Source: Paramecium sonneborni
Taxonomy: Eukaryota; Ciliophora; Oligohymenophorea; Peniculida; Parameciidae
Assembly: GCA_905182985.1 (NCBI GenBank)
Contig: CAJJDN010000060.1
Coordinates: 439,481-503,480 of the forward strand
Length of the DNA: 64,000 nucleotides
Reading direction: 5' to 3'
A model generated the notes under the pieces. It saw nothing but the letters and a program-made list of their open reading frames with translations. It was not told the origin of the DNA and did not search any database. Positions within the stretch are counted from its first letter, which is position 1; every line of letters starts with the position of its first letter. Shown here in pieces: positions 36,469 to 50,029 of this stretch. The position numbers and the translations under genes are program-made.

Positions 36469-38470
36469 ATGAAAGGTGAAGTAATCAACTTAGATCCTGA
36501 AACTAATCCTAAACTAAAGGAAATATTGGATTTACTTCTTTTAGCTGGTTATTTTAGAATTCGTATTCCATCAATTAAACCATTTGATAAAGTATTATTA
36601 TTCCTCTCTAAAATTAATAGATTTTAGGTGGACTTAGTTGGTGTATCACTCAATCAAATTTTGCAATTGATATTTAATATAATGATGACTATAATATTGG
36701 ACAAAAAATCAAAGTTTCTGAATAAATTGTGAAATCTTTAATTGAAATGCAATGTCCTTATGCTCTTTAACCTCATTAAATATAAGGTCTAGATTTAAAT
36801 GCCATATATCCAGTTATTAAGTGGCTTATTAAATTTGTTTTAGAAACAAGAGAATTTAGATAAGATTAAAATTATAGAGTAAGTAAATTAGTTGGTAAAA
36901 ATGCTAATTAAACCTTATATTATTAAGATTAAGAAGAAAAAAAGGCAATCTAAGAAATTGTATCATAATTAGATTTATTATAAGATAATAGATAAACTAA
37001 AAATTTAAAAAGGTTATCAAAAAAAGACCCTTTACGTGTATATTCTACATTAATTGAATATGGAGATTTATCAAGTTAAAGAACATATAACAAATTTTGT
37101 GCTTTAATATCAGGAATTTAAAAATAAAAACAACAAGGAAATTAGTAAAATGTAAGTGCTGTTAATAATAAATCACAATTGAATTCAACATTAGCATTTT
37201 AATAAAATTTATTTGTAGATGAAGTTTAAGAAAAGAAAACAACAAACTAAAATTAAAATTAATAAGTAACTTTGGAATAATTAACAAATTTACAGAAAGA
37301 GAAAATATAGTAAGCATAAGCATAAATAAAAGAAATGTCTTAAATAGCTGGTCCATCTGCTGAAGCAACTTTGAATGAAGAAGAAGGTAGAAAATTTCAG
37401 AAATTATAAAGACGTAATTCTATTGCTGGACAATCATTATCATAATTGATTTCTAAAGAAAAAATTGCAGAAGGATTAAAATAGTAAAATTAAGAAGAAG
37501 AAGATCAAGAAGTTGTAAACACAGTAAACATAAAGTTACAAGAGAAATTGATTTTAGAGTAATAATTTAAATTACAATAACAAAATCTTAACAATCTTGA
37601 AAAGGCAATAGAATAAGATATGGTTGAAGTAGAGTAATTAGAATAATAGAACAATTAATTATAATAATAAATAAATGAAGAAAAATCACGTCTTAGTAAA
37701 ATTGTGGAAGCATTAAAAGTAATTGAGACAAAAACAAAAAAAGCAAATTAAGTTGATATAAAAAGAGCAGAAGAATAAGTTGCAAAAAAATTAGAATTAA
37801 AAGAAGAGAAGACATAATTAAAAAAAGAAATTAAATAAGAATAATAAAAAATAGAAAGAGAAAAAGAGGAAGCTATAAAGAATATGCCATAAGAAAATGA
37901 TTAGGAAATATTTAAGGAAATGAAAGCATAATACAATTAAAAGAGGGAAAAGTTTGAAAAGAAATTTTAATAATTTTAACTTTTAAATTAGGAGATTGTA
38001 GTTTTAGAAAGAAAGCTGGAATCTTTTCCATAACCTTCAGAAATAGCATAATATCATTAAAGATTTTTAAAATTGTATGATTCAATTAATGAAGAGATGG
38101 AATCAAATAAAAAATTATTATCAAAATATAACAATTTGTTAGAAGTGAAATAGTTGGCAGCTTAATTTGTAGATATTTATAGAACTTTTAAAGAGAATTA
38201 CACTAATAATTTAAAGGATAAAAAAGGAAAAATAGAATTATAGTAAAATTTAGATTCTACATACAAAGTATGATATTGAGTATGCTTTAGCAATTATAAA
38301 AATAATTATAGCTTTATTAAGAAAAGTTGTAATAGTCTGAAAACAAAAGATAAAGCAATTTAGAATAGTATAGATAAGCATTAGCAATAGAGAGAGAATA
38401 TTACAAATTATTGAAGGAAATAAAATTTGAATATGAAAAATACGAATAATATACAAATAAAAATGAATGA
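36469..38470 (+). CDS. CCDC93 orthologue (CCC/Commander complex)
   Basis: ATG 36469, TGA 38468-38470; introns 36592-36620 and 38268-38290 give 649 residues. The N-terminal calponin-like domain reads [36 protein letters not shown] and [20 protein letters not shown], which closely follows the conserved CCDC93 sequence; long coiled coil makes up the remainder. CCDC93 pairs with CCDC22 and COMMD proteins to recycle endosomal membrane proteins with retriever. Presence here argues that the complex is used by ciliates. The coil holds many Gln codons written TAA/TAG. Confidence 0.85.
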
Positions 38471-38716
38471 AATAAATATAAAAATCAATAATAATAATAA
38501 TTTATATTTTTAATTTGTGTTAAATTAAGTTATCTAACCCTATCTGTGTTACTCATCATTACTTTTTATAGATTGAATGCAGTGTCAATGATAGGGAATA
38601 TAAAAATGAAATAATAGAATCATAATAATTGGATTTAATACAATTATTATTTTTTTTGACTATTTCAAACAAAATCCATCATCTGATTTTATTGATAATA
38701 TAAATTACTTTACTTA

Positions 38717-40599
38717 ATGGGTTGTGGTAGTAGCGCAGGAGCAGTAATTGAATAAAATAGAGCACCTGGTTTCAAAGGGCCAGTTTTTTTGACAATAAAG
38801 CATGCTTTATTAGAAAGGGATGTAAGATTCATAGGAGTTATGGATCCTTATATTAAATTGCTTATGGGAAGACAAGAGTTTAAGACCCCAGTAATAAAAG
38901 AGGGAGGAAAACATCCGTACATATATATTTTGTGATTATTTTTTAATTAGAAAATGGGAAGGTTGCACACACACATTTTAAAAATTACTTGGAGAACCAG
39001 ATGTAATAATAGGGTAAGTATGGTGTGAAAATACAATAACTTCAGACATTCTTATTGGTGAGGGAGCATTTTCTTTGACTTCTATAAGAAAAGGAAATGC
39101 TGAACCTAAGAGAATTTCATTTTTACTATTTCATCATGGTGAAAAAGCAGGTGAAATTCATTTAGAAGCAACTTTTACACTTGATCCAAGCGGAAAAGAA
39201 TTACCAGAAATAAAGGCTCCAGATACTGAAGGAAAATTCATTGTTAAACCAAAATTTGGAAGATTAAAGAAGAATACAAATTTATTATTAAAGATGGATC
39301 CATTTTTAACTATTCATTTTGGTAATGAAACAATGAATACTTCTGTTGATGCAGCTGGACATACTACACCTAAATGGAGTGATGAAATAATATTTACTAG
39401 AGAAACAAATGAAGATACTTTATATATTGAAGTTTGGGCTGAATCTTTAATAGGATGGAATGATTTCTTAGGATGTGGTAAATTAATCAAATTTATTAAA
39501 TAGGTTATGCTTCTATAACTGATGCATTAACACTAAAAGAAAACTAATTATAAACAGTTACATTATTTTATGATGGTGCTAATGTAGGAGAAGTAGAGAT
39601 AGAATGTACATTTAAGACAGCAAAACCATAAGATTATTTGTAGAAAGATAAATCATCAAAAGAAGCAACTTCAAAAGAATCATTTTAATAATAACTTTAA
39701 TCATATTAATAACCATAATAATAATAATAATAATAGTAATAATAATAATAATAATAAGTATTTCCATAATAATTGAATTAATTTGTTTAAAATTATGAAG
39801 TCAGATATTAAAATAGCTATGGATAATAACCAATGAATGGTAGAGTAGATTTCACATATCCAAATGGTGATCAATATTCTGGAGACATGATGAATAATTT
39901 AAAACATGGATAAGGTAGAATATAATTTAGTTATGGTGGATATTATGAAGGTTAATGGGCTAATGATTAATATAATGGAATGGGAGTGTTAGTAGTAGGG
40001 GATTCAAGATATGAAGGTTAATTTATAAATGGAAAGAAAAATGGATAAGGAAAGTAAGTTTGGAATAATAGATAATAATATGATGGATAATGGGTTGATA
40101 ATAATATGCATGGAAATGGGTAATTAATATTTAAATATTAAGTGAATGGACATTTGTGAATGGAGGAAAAAAGAAGGGTGTCTGGGCTCATGGAAATAGA
40201 TTAAGATGGTTAGATGATGATTAGAATATAGTTTAAGCAGGAAAAACTATGACTTCAGGTTTTATGTTAACTAGTCCAAATTAATAATTTACGTTATCAT
40301 TCTTCCATGATGGTAGATTATACATCTTCCATAATTAAACTAGATAACCAGTCTTTTCTGTATTTTATATAATTATCATAAAATAGGCTGTTAATTTCAA
40401 TAGGTAACCTATCCCTCCTGTTTGGTTAAAATTTGATCCTTCAGGAGAGTTATAAATGATTGATGCCAAAGGTGTACCATATTGGGTTTCTGGCTAAAAC
40501 TTTGGAATGTTTGCACCTCCATTTGTATTGGTTTTGTAAGATGATGGTAGACTTGTAATCTAAGATGCTAATGGATAACCTAAATGGTGTTCACATTGA
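38717..40599 (+). CDS. C2-C2-polyQ-MORN-B-lectin protein
   Basis: ATG 38717 gives MGCGSSAGA, a likely myristoylation site; TGA 40597-40599. Introns 38917-38950, 39478-39503, 40120-40142 and probably 40360-40386 (27 nt); 590-599 residues. First C2-like domain with KHPKWEGC; a second with TPKWSDEIIF and LYIEVWAES. Then a run of about 15 Gln codons, nearly all TAA (39714-39765). Four MORN-like repeats follow (YPNGDQYSGDM, YGGYYEGQW, RYEGQFINGKKNG, QYDGQW). The C-terminus resembles a bulb-type lectin: DGRLYIF and DDGRLVIQDANGQPKW. Probably a membrane-associated scaffold; combination not recognised from other organisms. Confidence 0.75.
39705..39765 (+). repeat. Polyglutamine (TAA)n tract in coding sequence
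   Basis: Near-uninterrupted TAA with one TAG and one CCA codon, in the reading frame of the C2/MORN gene; encodes polyQ under the ciliate code and would be a wall of stops in the standard code. Confidence 0.8.
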
Positions 40600-40787
40600 A
40601 ATCATCAATAAATAAAATAATATTTATTAAAATTCTTTTTCTATTATAAATTCTCAAATTTATTAGAATATTGATCTCTAGTCACTTTGTTATTACATTC
40701 TACAAAGTTTTACTTATTTTGTTCAATTTCTTTTTTGGTTTAACTTTATCAATCAAATTAATTATTATTTTTAATTACATTATATTC
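40600..40787. other. Intergenic AT-rich DNA
   Basis: No start codon opens a coding frame; likely promoter of the next gene. Confidence 0.4.
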
Positions 40788-43700
40788 ATGAATTAAAGTT
40801 ATTTACTCTAATTATTTACCCAACCAATTGCAGATGGATTGTCAATTGTTGAATTAGATCAATTATTGGATTACATTGCCAAATTGTATTCTAATTTAGA
40901 AAATTAATAATCTGTAGATTTATACATGGAAAACAATTTCTCAATCAAGTTAATTATGATAATTAGAACAATTTATCATTTTGATTCAATTATGTAAATG
41001 AATACCTAGAAATACAACTCATTAAAGTTTAAATAACTTGTCGTCTTTGTCACTTAATAAGTAAAGAAACTATCATAAATTACATCAGAATAAGATTAAT
41101 AAATCATATTTTCATTGACTATTCACCTTGGAATTAAATATTTCAAAACTCATCATAAACTTATTTCCCATCTTATAGAGATGATTTTTGAAGCATTTTA
41201 AGAAAAAAATGAATTGTTTGATTTTCTATTGCAATAAATGTCACAATCCTTAGCCACACCTCATTAATAAATGTCTAATTCTATTCTTCCTATATTATTT
41301 ATCTTGGATTAGTTACTAAGATTTTTATTTAATATAAGAATTTTGGATCAATAACTTTCAATTATTGTTGAATAAATATTTCAATAATTCTAATATCTTG
41401 ATTACACAAATATTGATGTTCATGTTGGAAAAACAATAAGCAATATAATTTTGTTATGTATATAAAAATACAATTATTATTAACAAGAAAAATTATTAAT
41501 ATTATCCTAAGATCAAAATTTATTAAAATTTATTCAACATTATTTGTTATTGGATCATCATATTACATCAAACTTAGTCAAATCCTTATCTATATTAATC
41601 AAAAATTAATCATAAGTTCAATTATAACTAAAATTTGATACACTTTAAATTCCATATTTAGCTTAATTAACTAATTAAATTTTACCTCTACTAATATAAT
41701 CATTTTTACAAACTAAATTTGATCATTAAACTTCTTTATCAGTTTTACAATTTGTAAATGAATGTTTAAATTACTCTTTTTCATATGACTTCTTTTAAAA
41801 TAATCAATAATAACTTGTATTTAATGTTATTTTAGAAAACTTGTTATTCAATGAAGAAGAAAATGCTAATTTTTATGAAAACACTTCAGATTTTTACGAG
41901 TATCTCTAAACCATAATTAAATTAGATGTAAAAAATATTAATTTATTTAGAATGATTCAATAAAGAGCTTGATTGCCCAAATTTTGGATAAGCTTTCCAA
42001 AAATATTGATGGATTTATTAAAACTTATTATGATTTATCATATGAATTGTTGCTATTTCATTTCGAAGTGATTCAAGAAACAACTTTATGTAGTAAATTA
42101 AAATAGGAAATTATTTCATGTAACTTTTTCACATGTTCACCTGAATTAAGATATAATGCAATTTTACTATCATTTTGTATTCTTAATAAATAACTTACAT
42201 CAAGAAGAGATATTAGATAAAGTATAGAATACTTTTTAAAATATAACTTAAAATATATGAAAAAAAAGGCTGATGCCCTTGGTAAATGTTTGGGTATGGA
42301 GTTTATTAAGATTATCTTGCCATCAATATTTTCTAATTCTGAAAAATCCTTTTAAAAATGTATTAAATTCTGCTTTTTAATTTTAAATTAAAATAAACAG
42401 AAAAGAAGTGTAAAGTTATTTGCTGTTAAATGCCTTACTGAACTTATTTAAAATTAAGAAGTTTCAAATAAGATGGAAGACTCTATTGCATTTTAGCATT
42501 TCTAATTTTGTGATTAATTAGCTCTATCTGATCTTGATTTATTTTATGAGTTTGCATAAATAGTGATTCAAAATTGCAATTTAATTGTAGATACTTACCT
42601 TGATGATATAATGAAATCTCTTGCAAGAAGGATTGATTTTGGTTGTAAAAAAATAAAATTGAATCAAACTTAATATATTAATCACACTACTATTGTATTT
42701 AGTTGCTTAAAGATTATTGATACAATTTTATCCTAAACTTATACTTTAAAATATACTGTAATTATTTTATTATAGTTTTTAGGCCTAAATAGAACCAACC
42801 TTAATTTAAATTTTAAATAATTTGTTACAACCTGAAAATTTATAATTTTTAGATGAAATTTTTGACGCTAGTTCTAAATTCATTGCATTTACAAAAGGAT
42901 TAACATAAACTATTTATATTATATTTGACAGTTTGCCTGCAATTGTAGAAAAAGAAGGAAAATTAACTGTCGAAAGTGTTTTTAAGCTTTTTTTACAAAG
43001 CACAGTTCATGCTTCTGAAATAGTTAAATCTAAACCATAATGGATATCAATTGTAATTATTATGTCTTAATTATTAGATGTTAAAGTTTCTTTATACAGA
43101 ACTTTAAAAATATAATTCTATTGAAGATATTATTAGAATTTCTATATTAGTTCAATTATTCTACCAATATTACAATTTAGATGAATGTTATTTGTTGTTT
43201 ACAGAATAATTTTATAATATTCTTTCTATTTAATTATAAGCGAAAGAAATATTACCGAAAACATTTATTTCAATTTTTATGCCAGTTATTATGGATAATT
43301 CTAAATTATTAAATGCCATTATAAGATAAATCATTATTAATACTAGTGGCTATCTGAATTTGACATTTGGAAAAGCTTTAACTGTCTATAATTATAAATT
43401 TTATTTTATAATTATCCACTTTTTAATTTTAAACTCTCATTTACTTTATGAGGAATAACATAGATAATAATTAATTGAATAATTATTTAATAGTTTTCTA
43501 AATAAATATGCTGCTTATATAGAGAAAATTTCTTTTCATTAAAAAATTGGAAACACAAATTTTGCATAATAGGTAAAATATATAACAATTATTTAGGTAT
43601 AAAAAACAATTCCAAATTTTGATTTAGAATATTAGGACAATTAATTAGAATAACATTTGAAAGAGATGTCAAATTATAAAAAGGAGAATTAGATTGAAAA

Positions 43701-43962
43701 ACCCAATAGTATAGATCTTGAATCGACTCGAATAATGTCATAAGCGTAATAAATTTAGATAGTTTAAAACATTTTATAATATTTAAAAATAAACTATCCA
43801 TCAATATTATCATAGCTAACTGAAGCAGATCACTTATTATTGAACTAAATCTTATAATTTTAAGAAGTTGATGGTAACAATTAGATAGGAGTTAGATAGA
43901 TAATGAATGTTAAAAAATTGCAAAGAAAATCTTAAAATTTGAAATAGTACAATGTTATGTGA
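40788..43962 (+). CDS. Large alpha-helical protein, importin-beta/exportin-like
   Basis: ATG 40788, TGA 43960-43962; introns 41928-41950, 42758-42782, 43053-43077 and possibly a frame-neutral 24-nt intron in 43573-43600; about 1,030 residues. Composition is helical-repeat throughout (alternating Leu/Ile-rich amphipathic helices), and LLFNEEENANFYENTSDFYEYL resembles the acidic segment preceding DP-x-EY in importin 7/8/11-type receptors. HEAT repeats cannot be delimited by eye. Most likely a karyopherin, otherwise another HEAT scaffold. N-terminal start uncertain; the typical importin N-terminus is not obvious. Confidence 0.5.
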
Positions 43963-44021
43963 TTTTAAATATATATGATAAGTTTTAAAAATTATATAAT
44001 ATTAATTAAAAATATTTACAA

Positions 44022-45184
44022 ATGTTAAGTTGTAGTTGTAAATCTTCATCAGTATAATTAACAGATGAATAGAAAAAAGAATTGAGGTGGAAGAAGGAAA
44101 TAAATTTGCTTGAGTATTATAGTATCAATGTATAATTATGAAATTAGATATAAGAATAGGATTGAATTGTTTTTTATTTGATTATGAGGTAGAATATGAG
44201 GGAAAATAGTATTACATACACACATTTTGTGGTGGTGAATCAGATAAGGTTAATTTAAATTCTAATTTTAAAGGAAGTAATATTAATGCTTCATGGTTAT
44301 GGTGGATCGAATGTTCATTATTGTAGGATTTACGAACAATTAATTAGAAAATTTCGAATATATTCAATTGACTTACCAGGGATGGGATATTCAAGTAAAT
44401 CGGATATCTTGATGGAATCATATGAAGATGCAATAGAATTCTTTATGGGAACAATATCAAAGTTTATTGAGAATGTTATAAGAGATTAAAAGATAATTTT
44501 AGTTGGTCATTCCTTTGGAGGATTTTTAGCAGCTCATTTATTCACTAGAATTCCACATTTATTTTCTAGACTCTTTTTATTAAGTCCTGCAGGTGGTACA
44601 TATTATGATGATAGTGAAATCAAGTATAAAATAAATTAATTTTAAGAAAGTTGTAAGACACTTCATAATATCCATTTTTATAAAGAATATTTTTTAATTA
44701 TGCTCATAAAAAATGGAGTGAATAAATTACACCCTAATAATTAAAAGATAAATGGTATGGAAATTATTTTATTAAAAAATATCTTAAAAAAAGAATGTCT
44801 TTATAAGGAAGAGAATATGAAGTATGGCAATCTTATGTTGATGAAATGTTAGCATTACCTGATGGTTCAGAGAAAGCATTATTTTTATTATTATAATTTC
44901 CAAGAGTAATTGCAAGAGGTTGGGATTCAATCGAATATATTTTAACAAAACATAATAAATATATTTCGGATATTCCAATTTACTTTTATTTTGGTAATCA
45001 AGATTGGATGGACTAAAAAGGAGCAAAAAATTTAGCAAAAAATCATAATAATGTTACCATTAGAATTATTGAAAATGCTGGTCATTAATTAAATTTTGAA
45101 AATCCAAAAGGAGTTTATGAATAATTAATTAATGATATAAGCATTTCAGTTAAACAATATGAATAATAAATAGTAATGTAATGA
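44022..45184 (+). CDS. Alpha/beta hydrolase, ABHD4/ABHD5-like
   Basis: ATG 44022, TGA 45182-45184; introns 44122-44147, 44249-44273 (AAG) and 44624-44646 (AAG) give 362 residues. LMLHGYGGSN (oxyanion loop), LPGMGYSS, LVGHSFGGFLAAH (nucleophile elbow with Ser), GNQDWMD (acid) and NAGHQLNFENP (His) complete a Ser-Asp-His triad. Layout and length fit the ABHD4/5 group; ABHD5 lacks the serine, so this is more like the ABHD4 lyso-N-acylphosphatidylethanolamine lipase. Substrate is inference. Confidence 0.8.
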
Positions 45185-45225
45185 TCAAATATTTAATTAT
45201 ATTATTATCATTTATTTTATCAAAT

Positions 45226-48200
45226 TCATTATGATTCTAATTAGTATATTCGATTATTTATTGGTTGAAGTTGCTTGTTGTATTAAGTAAATTTATTCAA
45301 CAAGTAATCGATAACAGATGTGGCACCTACTGTAAGAATACAAACCAAATAAAATGTTGTTGATCTAAACACACTAAAATAATAATTCAAATAATTTTAA
45401 TACATTTAAAAGATTTTAAATATGCCATCAAAAGAATTAAAATCTTCAAAAATTAAAAGTGTGAAAAAGAACATTACAATCATTCCTAATAAAAAAAATA
45501 TATGTGATATAGACCATGTATTTGAAATAATTACTATTCTTAGGTTTGATATTAAAATTGTTAACCAAAAGATTACAGTACCAGTATACCAAAAAGACAT
45601 TAATCTGCCTGTTTGATGAGTATTTACATCAAAAATGTAAATGCTAAAAAAAGCTATAATTGCTGATGAATAAAGTGAATTGAACATCATAAGTAAAAAT
45701 AATTCTGTATTAAAACAACTATCTAAATAATCAATAATAAATATTTACTAGCTAATCCGATAGAATAAGTTTAGTATTTATTTGAATATAATGTTTATTA
45801 TGAATATTCTGTATCGAAAATAGCAAATATTATGATTGGCATAGAAGTATAAAAGATATTATAAGCTTAATAAATTAGATTATCGTAAATTCTTTAGCCA
45901 CTAAAATTATTGTAAATGGAAAACCAAAATTATGGAAAAACCAAAATTATGTTTTTGTAAAAATTATACAACACTAACTCTGAATTTTTGCGATAGGATT
46001 CCCTTCCATGTATAAACAACAATTATCTTAATTATTGGAATTCTCCAATTGCATAATCTGATGCTCTTGCTGCTTATTATCCTTCTATACCCTAAATACC
46101 AACTCCAACATTTGCACTTGTAATCATACTTACATCATTTGCGCCATCTCCAATTGCTAAAGTTGAAGCCATCGGAAACTACTTTTTCACAAAACACACT
46201 ACCTTCAATATATTTGTTATATACTTATTATTTTTACAAAGGGCTCACTCTACAACATAATACAGATTAACATTTCTCAGTAAGTTTTGCAAATTAATTC
46301 ATCAAAATAACATCTTCCAAAATTATTGTTAAGCAATCACCTGAAACTACAAATGCATCACTTTATTTTAAATTTGCCATTATATCTTCATAAATTGGTA
46401 TTTAAATAATCTATATATTCATTTTTTAATCAATTAATTTGCAAGATATTGCTATATTAATAGCTGTTTCAATTTTGTCCCCTGTTAATATCCATATATT
46501 TAATCCAGCTTATCTTAAACAAAAAATAGTTTCATCAACATTGTCTTGCAACTTATCTTCAATACCAGTTATTCCTAAAATAGTTAAATCTGTTTCTAAT
46601 TAATTTTATAATGCTTCCATCTTTTCTTACCTATTATCCATTTGAGTTATTGCTTATTTATAAAAAGATTCCCATTAAACAAATTCACTCCAATGAATTT
46701 CTTTATAGCCCAAAAGAAGAATTCTTAATCCTCTTTCAGAATATTCAGTTATAAACTTATCTAACTAATTTTTTTATTTTTCAACATTTGTTTTATTTTA
46801 TTTTAAAAGCATAACTGAATCTGCTCCTTTTGAAAATATATAAATCTTATTTGTTTCTTTTTCACATACTAAAACTGAACTACATTTTCTTAAACTATTA
46901 AATTCGAATTAATATAAGAATTAATAGTATATCAATTTTCCTCTAAAATTTATTGTTATTATATTATTCTCATCTATTCCATTATAAACTATATTGTATT
47001 ATTTAGCAAAGTTTAATAAAGCCAATTCATCTGGAGATGTCACATTATAATAAATTTTATCTCGTATTTACTAAGTTATTGCAGAATGACATAAAGTTAA
47101 TAACAACAATGTTTTCTCTACTTTAGGATCATTTTATAATAATTTATCTGCAAAATTATGATCATCAAATTCTACAAAATCTATTGGCTAATTGTTCGAA
47201 TGATAATCGCCATAAGAAACACCATCAATAAATATTTTTTTAAATATCATTTAATTTTTTGTCAAAGTACCAGTCTTATCACTTAAAATATATTTAATTT
47301 ATCCCAATTCTTCATTTAAATTTGAAGATTAAACTGAACATTTTTTATTGTTTAAAATCATATTTTCATCTGACTATATCAAAAATGCTTAACAAAATTT
47401 GACTGTTTCTAAAGTTACTAAAAGAGATATTGGAACTAAGTTTCTAAAATAAACACATAAAATACCCAAACATTAGAATCCAATTTCCGAATCTAACAAA
47501 TAAATTATAAATAAATGCATGATCAATATGATCATTCCTATTTATATCTAAATAATTTAATTATTCAAAATTAACTTTATACCATATTGAATAATATAAA
47601 GAAGAGAATAAACAAATTCCTATTTAAAGAAGAAAGATAAATATGATTCTTTTTCCAAGTTATTTTTCTATCGAACTTTGTTTGTATTTTACTTTAATCG
47701 AATTTTTCATTATTTTAGTATCATGCCCAGTATATATTGCTAAACCGAAAATATGATTCGTATTTTTTAAAACACTTCCTCTCAAAACTATATTTGTATT
47801 ATCTAAAGCAACTTTTGTAGTTTATATTTTAGTTATTTCTTCATCTAAAGTTTTACCTTAAGATATTAATAGATTTATTTATTATTCTTTATTTTTTGAT
47901 GATTGTAGTAATGTAATTTTATCGTATACACACTCCTTTTAATTAAAAAAAGAAAAAATTTCATTTTCTCTATTTTTTTCATCTGTAAGATAACAAGTCC
48001 CTGAAAATTTATATAATTAATTATTAGGAACATCATATTCTACTATTAGTTTATCTAATATTTCAGCTCTTTATTAGAGTAATTATTGAGGAACTTTTTT
48101 TAACTTTAAATTAGTTTCTCCATCTAAATTTTTTGTTTCAATATAACATTCCCCTGTTTTTTAAACACTTTTTAGAAGTAAAATATCACAAGGAAACTAC

Positions 48201-48642
48201 TCATCTTCTCTTATCTTTTTATAGTTATTATTTACTTTAAGCACTTCGCCTGTTTAAATATCTTGCCATTTAATATTTTGACCTGACTCTAAAAGACATA
48301 TATTCTCGTTTTCTTGTTTATCACTTTTTTTTCTTTTCGTGTCTTCGTATAAATCTTTAATCATTGTAACGATTAAAATGAAAATTAATGGTAACAATAT
48401 TGTAGGTTAGCCATCAGATATTGATATTATTGGTATACCTTATAAAATTGCTAAAATCTTTAAATATGAATAAATTGTACTAAAAAATACACGTTTGCTT
48501 GTTTTGTAAATTGTTCTAAAATGTTTTTTGGAAAAAAATTATACCATGTATATTTACTTGTTTAAACTTTATTTGTTGAGTATTTCTTAATCCTCACCTT
48601 GCATACTCTAAATAAAGTAATATTGTTGATATTCTGATACAT
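45226..48642 (-). CDS. P4-type ATPase (phospholipid flippase)
   Basis: Start 48642, TGA 45226-45228; introns 48458-48480, 47444-47465, 46203-46224 and 45723-45748 give 1,107 residues. Diagnostic motifs: TSKYTWYNFFPKNILEQF near the N-terminus, NLDGETNLK (actuator DGET of P4 rather than TGES), SDKTGTLT with the phosphorylated Asp, TSPDELAL, and LAIGDGANDVSM in the hinge. Ten membrane spans expected; the C-terminal four are strongly hydrophobic. Flips aminophospholipids to the cytosolic leaflet, usually with a CDC50 partner, which is not encoded nearby. Ends 41 nt from the convergent hydrolase stop. Confidence 0.93.
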
Positions 48643-49352
48643 GAAATTTATATTATTTTGTATTAAAATAAATGACATTTTTTGATTATTCCTGAAAAAA
48701 AGATTAATTTGTTTTCTTAAATTCTAAAGGTTTTATAAGAGAAAATCTTTTTATACAATTAAATTATCTATTGAGATTTTTAAAACATTCATGAATAAAA
48801 AGATAAAAGTAAAAAATATACTATTTATAATTTAAGTTTTTAAAATTGTTAATTTCCTTAAGTTCTTTAAAAGACAATAGGATATTAAATTTTATAAAAG
48901 AATAGCATAAGACTATTTATTTATTATGATAATTATAAAATGAATTAATTAAAAACAATTAAATCTATGTAGCTTCAAAATTTTTAGAATGATTAAGCCT
49001 ATGAAAAAATGAGGAAAATATAAAAAAAAACTTATTTTGAGAGACAGAAAGGACAATTATTAGAATTTACGTGAGTTAAATTTGAAAATATTCTAGTTTA
49101 ACAAATATTTTATTTATTTAATAAAATTGCCTCTTGGTTTCTTTATGTTTTTAAAAATGTATCAAACAACTATAGGTATATAACATATATATATTTTATT
49201 TTCTGTTTCTTAATTATAAGATTTTTTTGTGAATTAATTAAATTCTATATTTTATAAAACTTATAATAATGTTGGTTTATTAATTTAAAATAGATAATTC
49301 AATATTTCAAATATTCATTAATAAAATTATCAATAAATAATAAAATTCACCT
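48643..49352. other. Intergenic region with a possible small ORF
   Basis: 710 bp without a confident gene. A short frame at 48940-49074 (44 codons, K/Q-rich, starts MNQLKTIKSMQLQNF) could continue through a 26-nt GTGAGT...CTAG intron into a hydrophobic tail, but nothing supports function. The part from 48887 is repeated from 50030. Confidence 0.35.
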
Positions 49353-50028
49353 ATGTAGAATCTACCATTTTGTCCAATACATAGCTATTAAATCCTAAAT
49401 TTATTAGAATTAAGTGATAGTGATGCAAGATTAATTTGTTGCAGTTGTCTTCTCAATCTAATTAAGACAAAAAATAACTTTGATTCTAGTAAAATTGTAG
49501 ATCTTGTTTAAGTTAAATTATCTGTTATTTCAAGGTTTATGAGCATCCAGAAAATACTTTTTAATTTACAGATGTAAAAGAGAAGACTTCTTTAGTTCAA
49601 TTTTTACATGAATAAATAGAACAATTATCTGTTATAAAATAATAAATTGAGGAACTATTAAACCAATTATTAGAATGGAAATAAGAAATATAGTAATAGA
49701 AAACTAGTTTTCTTAATGTATTTAGATATTCTGATTATAGATCATTAAATAAGATGAATTCAAATAAAACTTTTAAACACTTGCAAATCAGGAGAAAAAT
49801 ATTAAGAATGAGATGATATAATAGATTTAAAATAAATTTTACAATTATTTTGAATCTATTAAGGCAATGAATTAAGTAGCCACATAAAAAGATTTGGAAA
49901 ATTTGGAAAAACTTAATTAGAATATGACTCAAAAGTATAATAGATTTATTTATAATAGAGTTGGTAACTGTAAAAAATTTAAAAAAATATTTAAATCCAT
50001 TAACAAGCTGGAATAAAATTATGAAAAA
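48887..50028. repeat. Tandem duplication D, first copy (1,142 bp)
   Basis: Same length and sequence as 50030-51171 with a single N at 50029 between. Holds the 5' half of the TLDc gene (49353-50028), cut off at the N. Unmerged contig overlap is the simplest explanation. Confidence 0.85.
49353..50028 (+). pseudogene. Truncated duplicate of the TLDc gene 5' half (assembly copy)
   Basis: Identical to 50496-51171, lacks the TLDc domain; not an independent gene. Confidence 0.7.
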
Positions 50029-50029
50029 N

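Noticed and set aside
39705..39765. Block of TAA triplets as a non-coding microsatellite or stop cluster.
   Set aside because: It sits in frame inside a well-supported gene and encodes polyQ in the ciliate code.
45406..45690. Separate small membrane protein on the minus strand.
   Set aside because: It is the C-terminal exon of the P4-ATPase, joined by the 26-nt intron 45723-45748.
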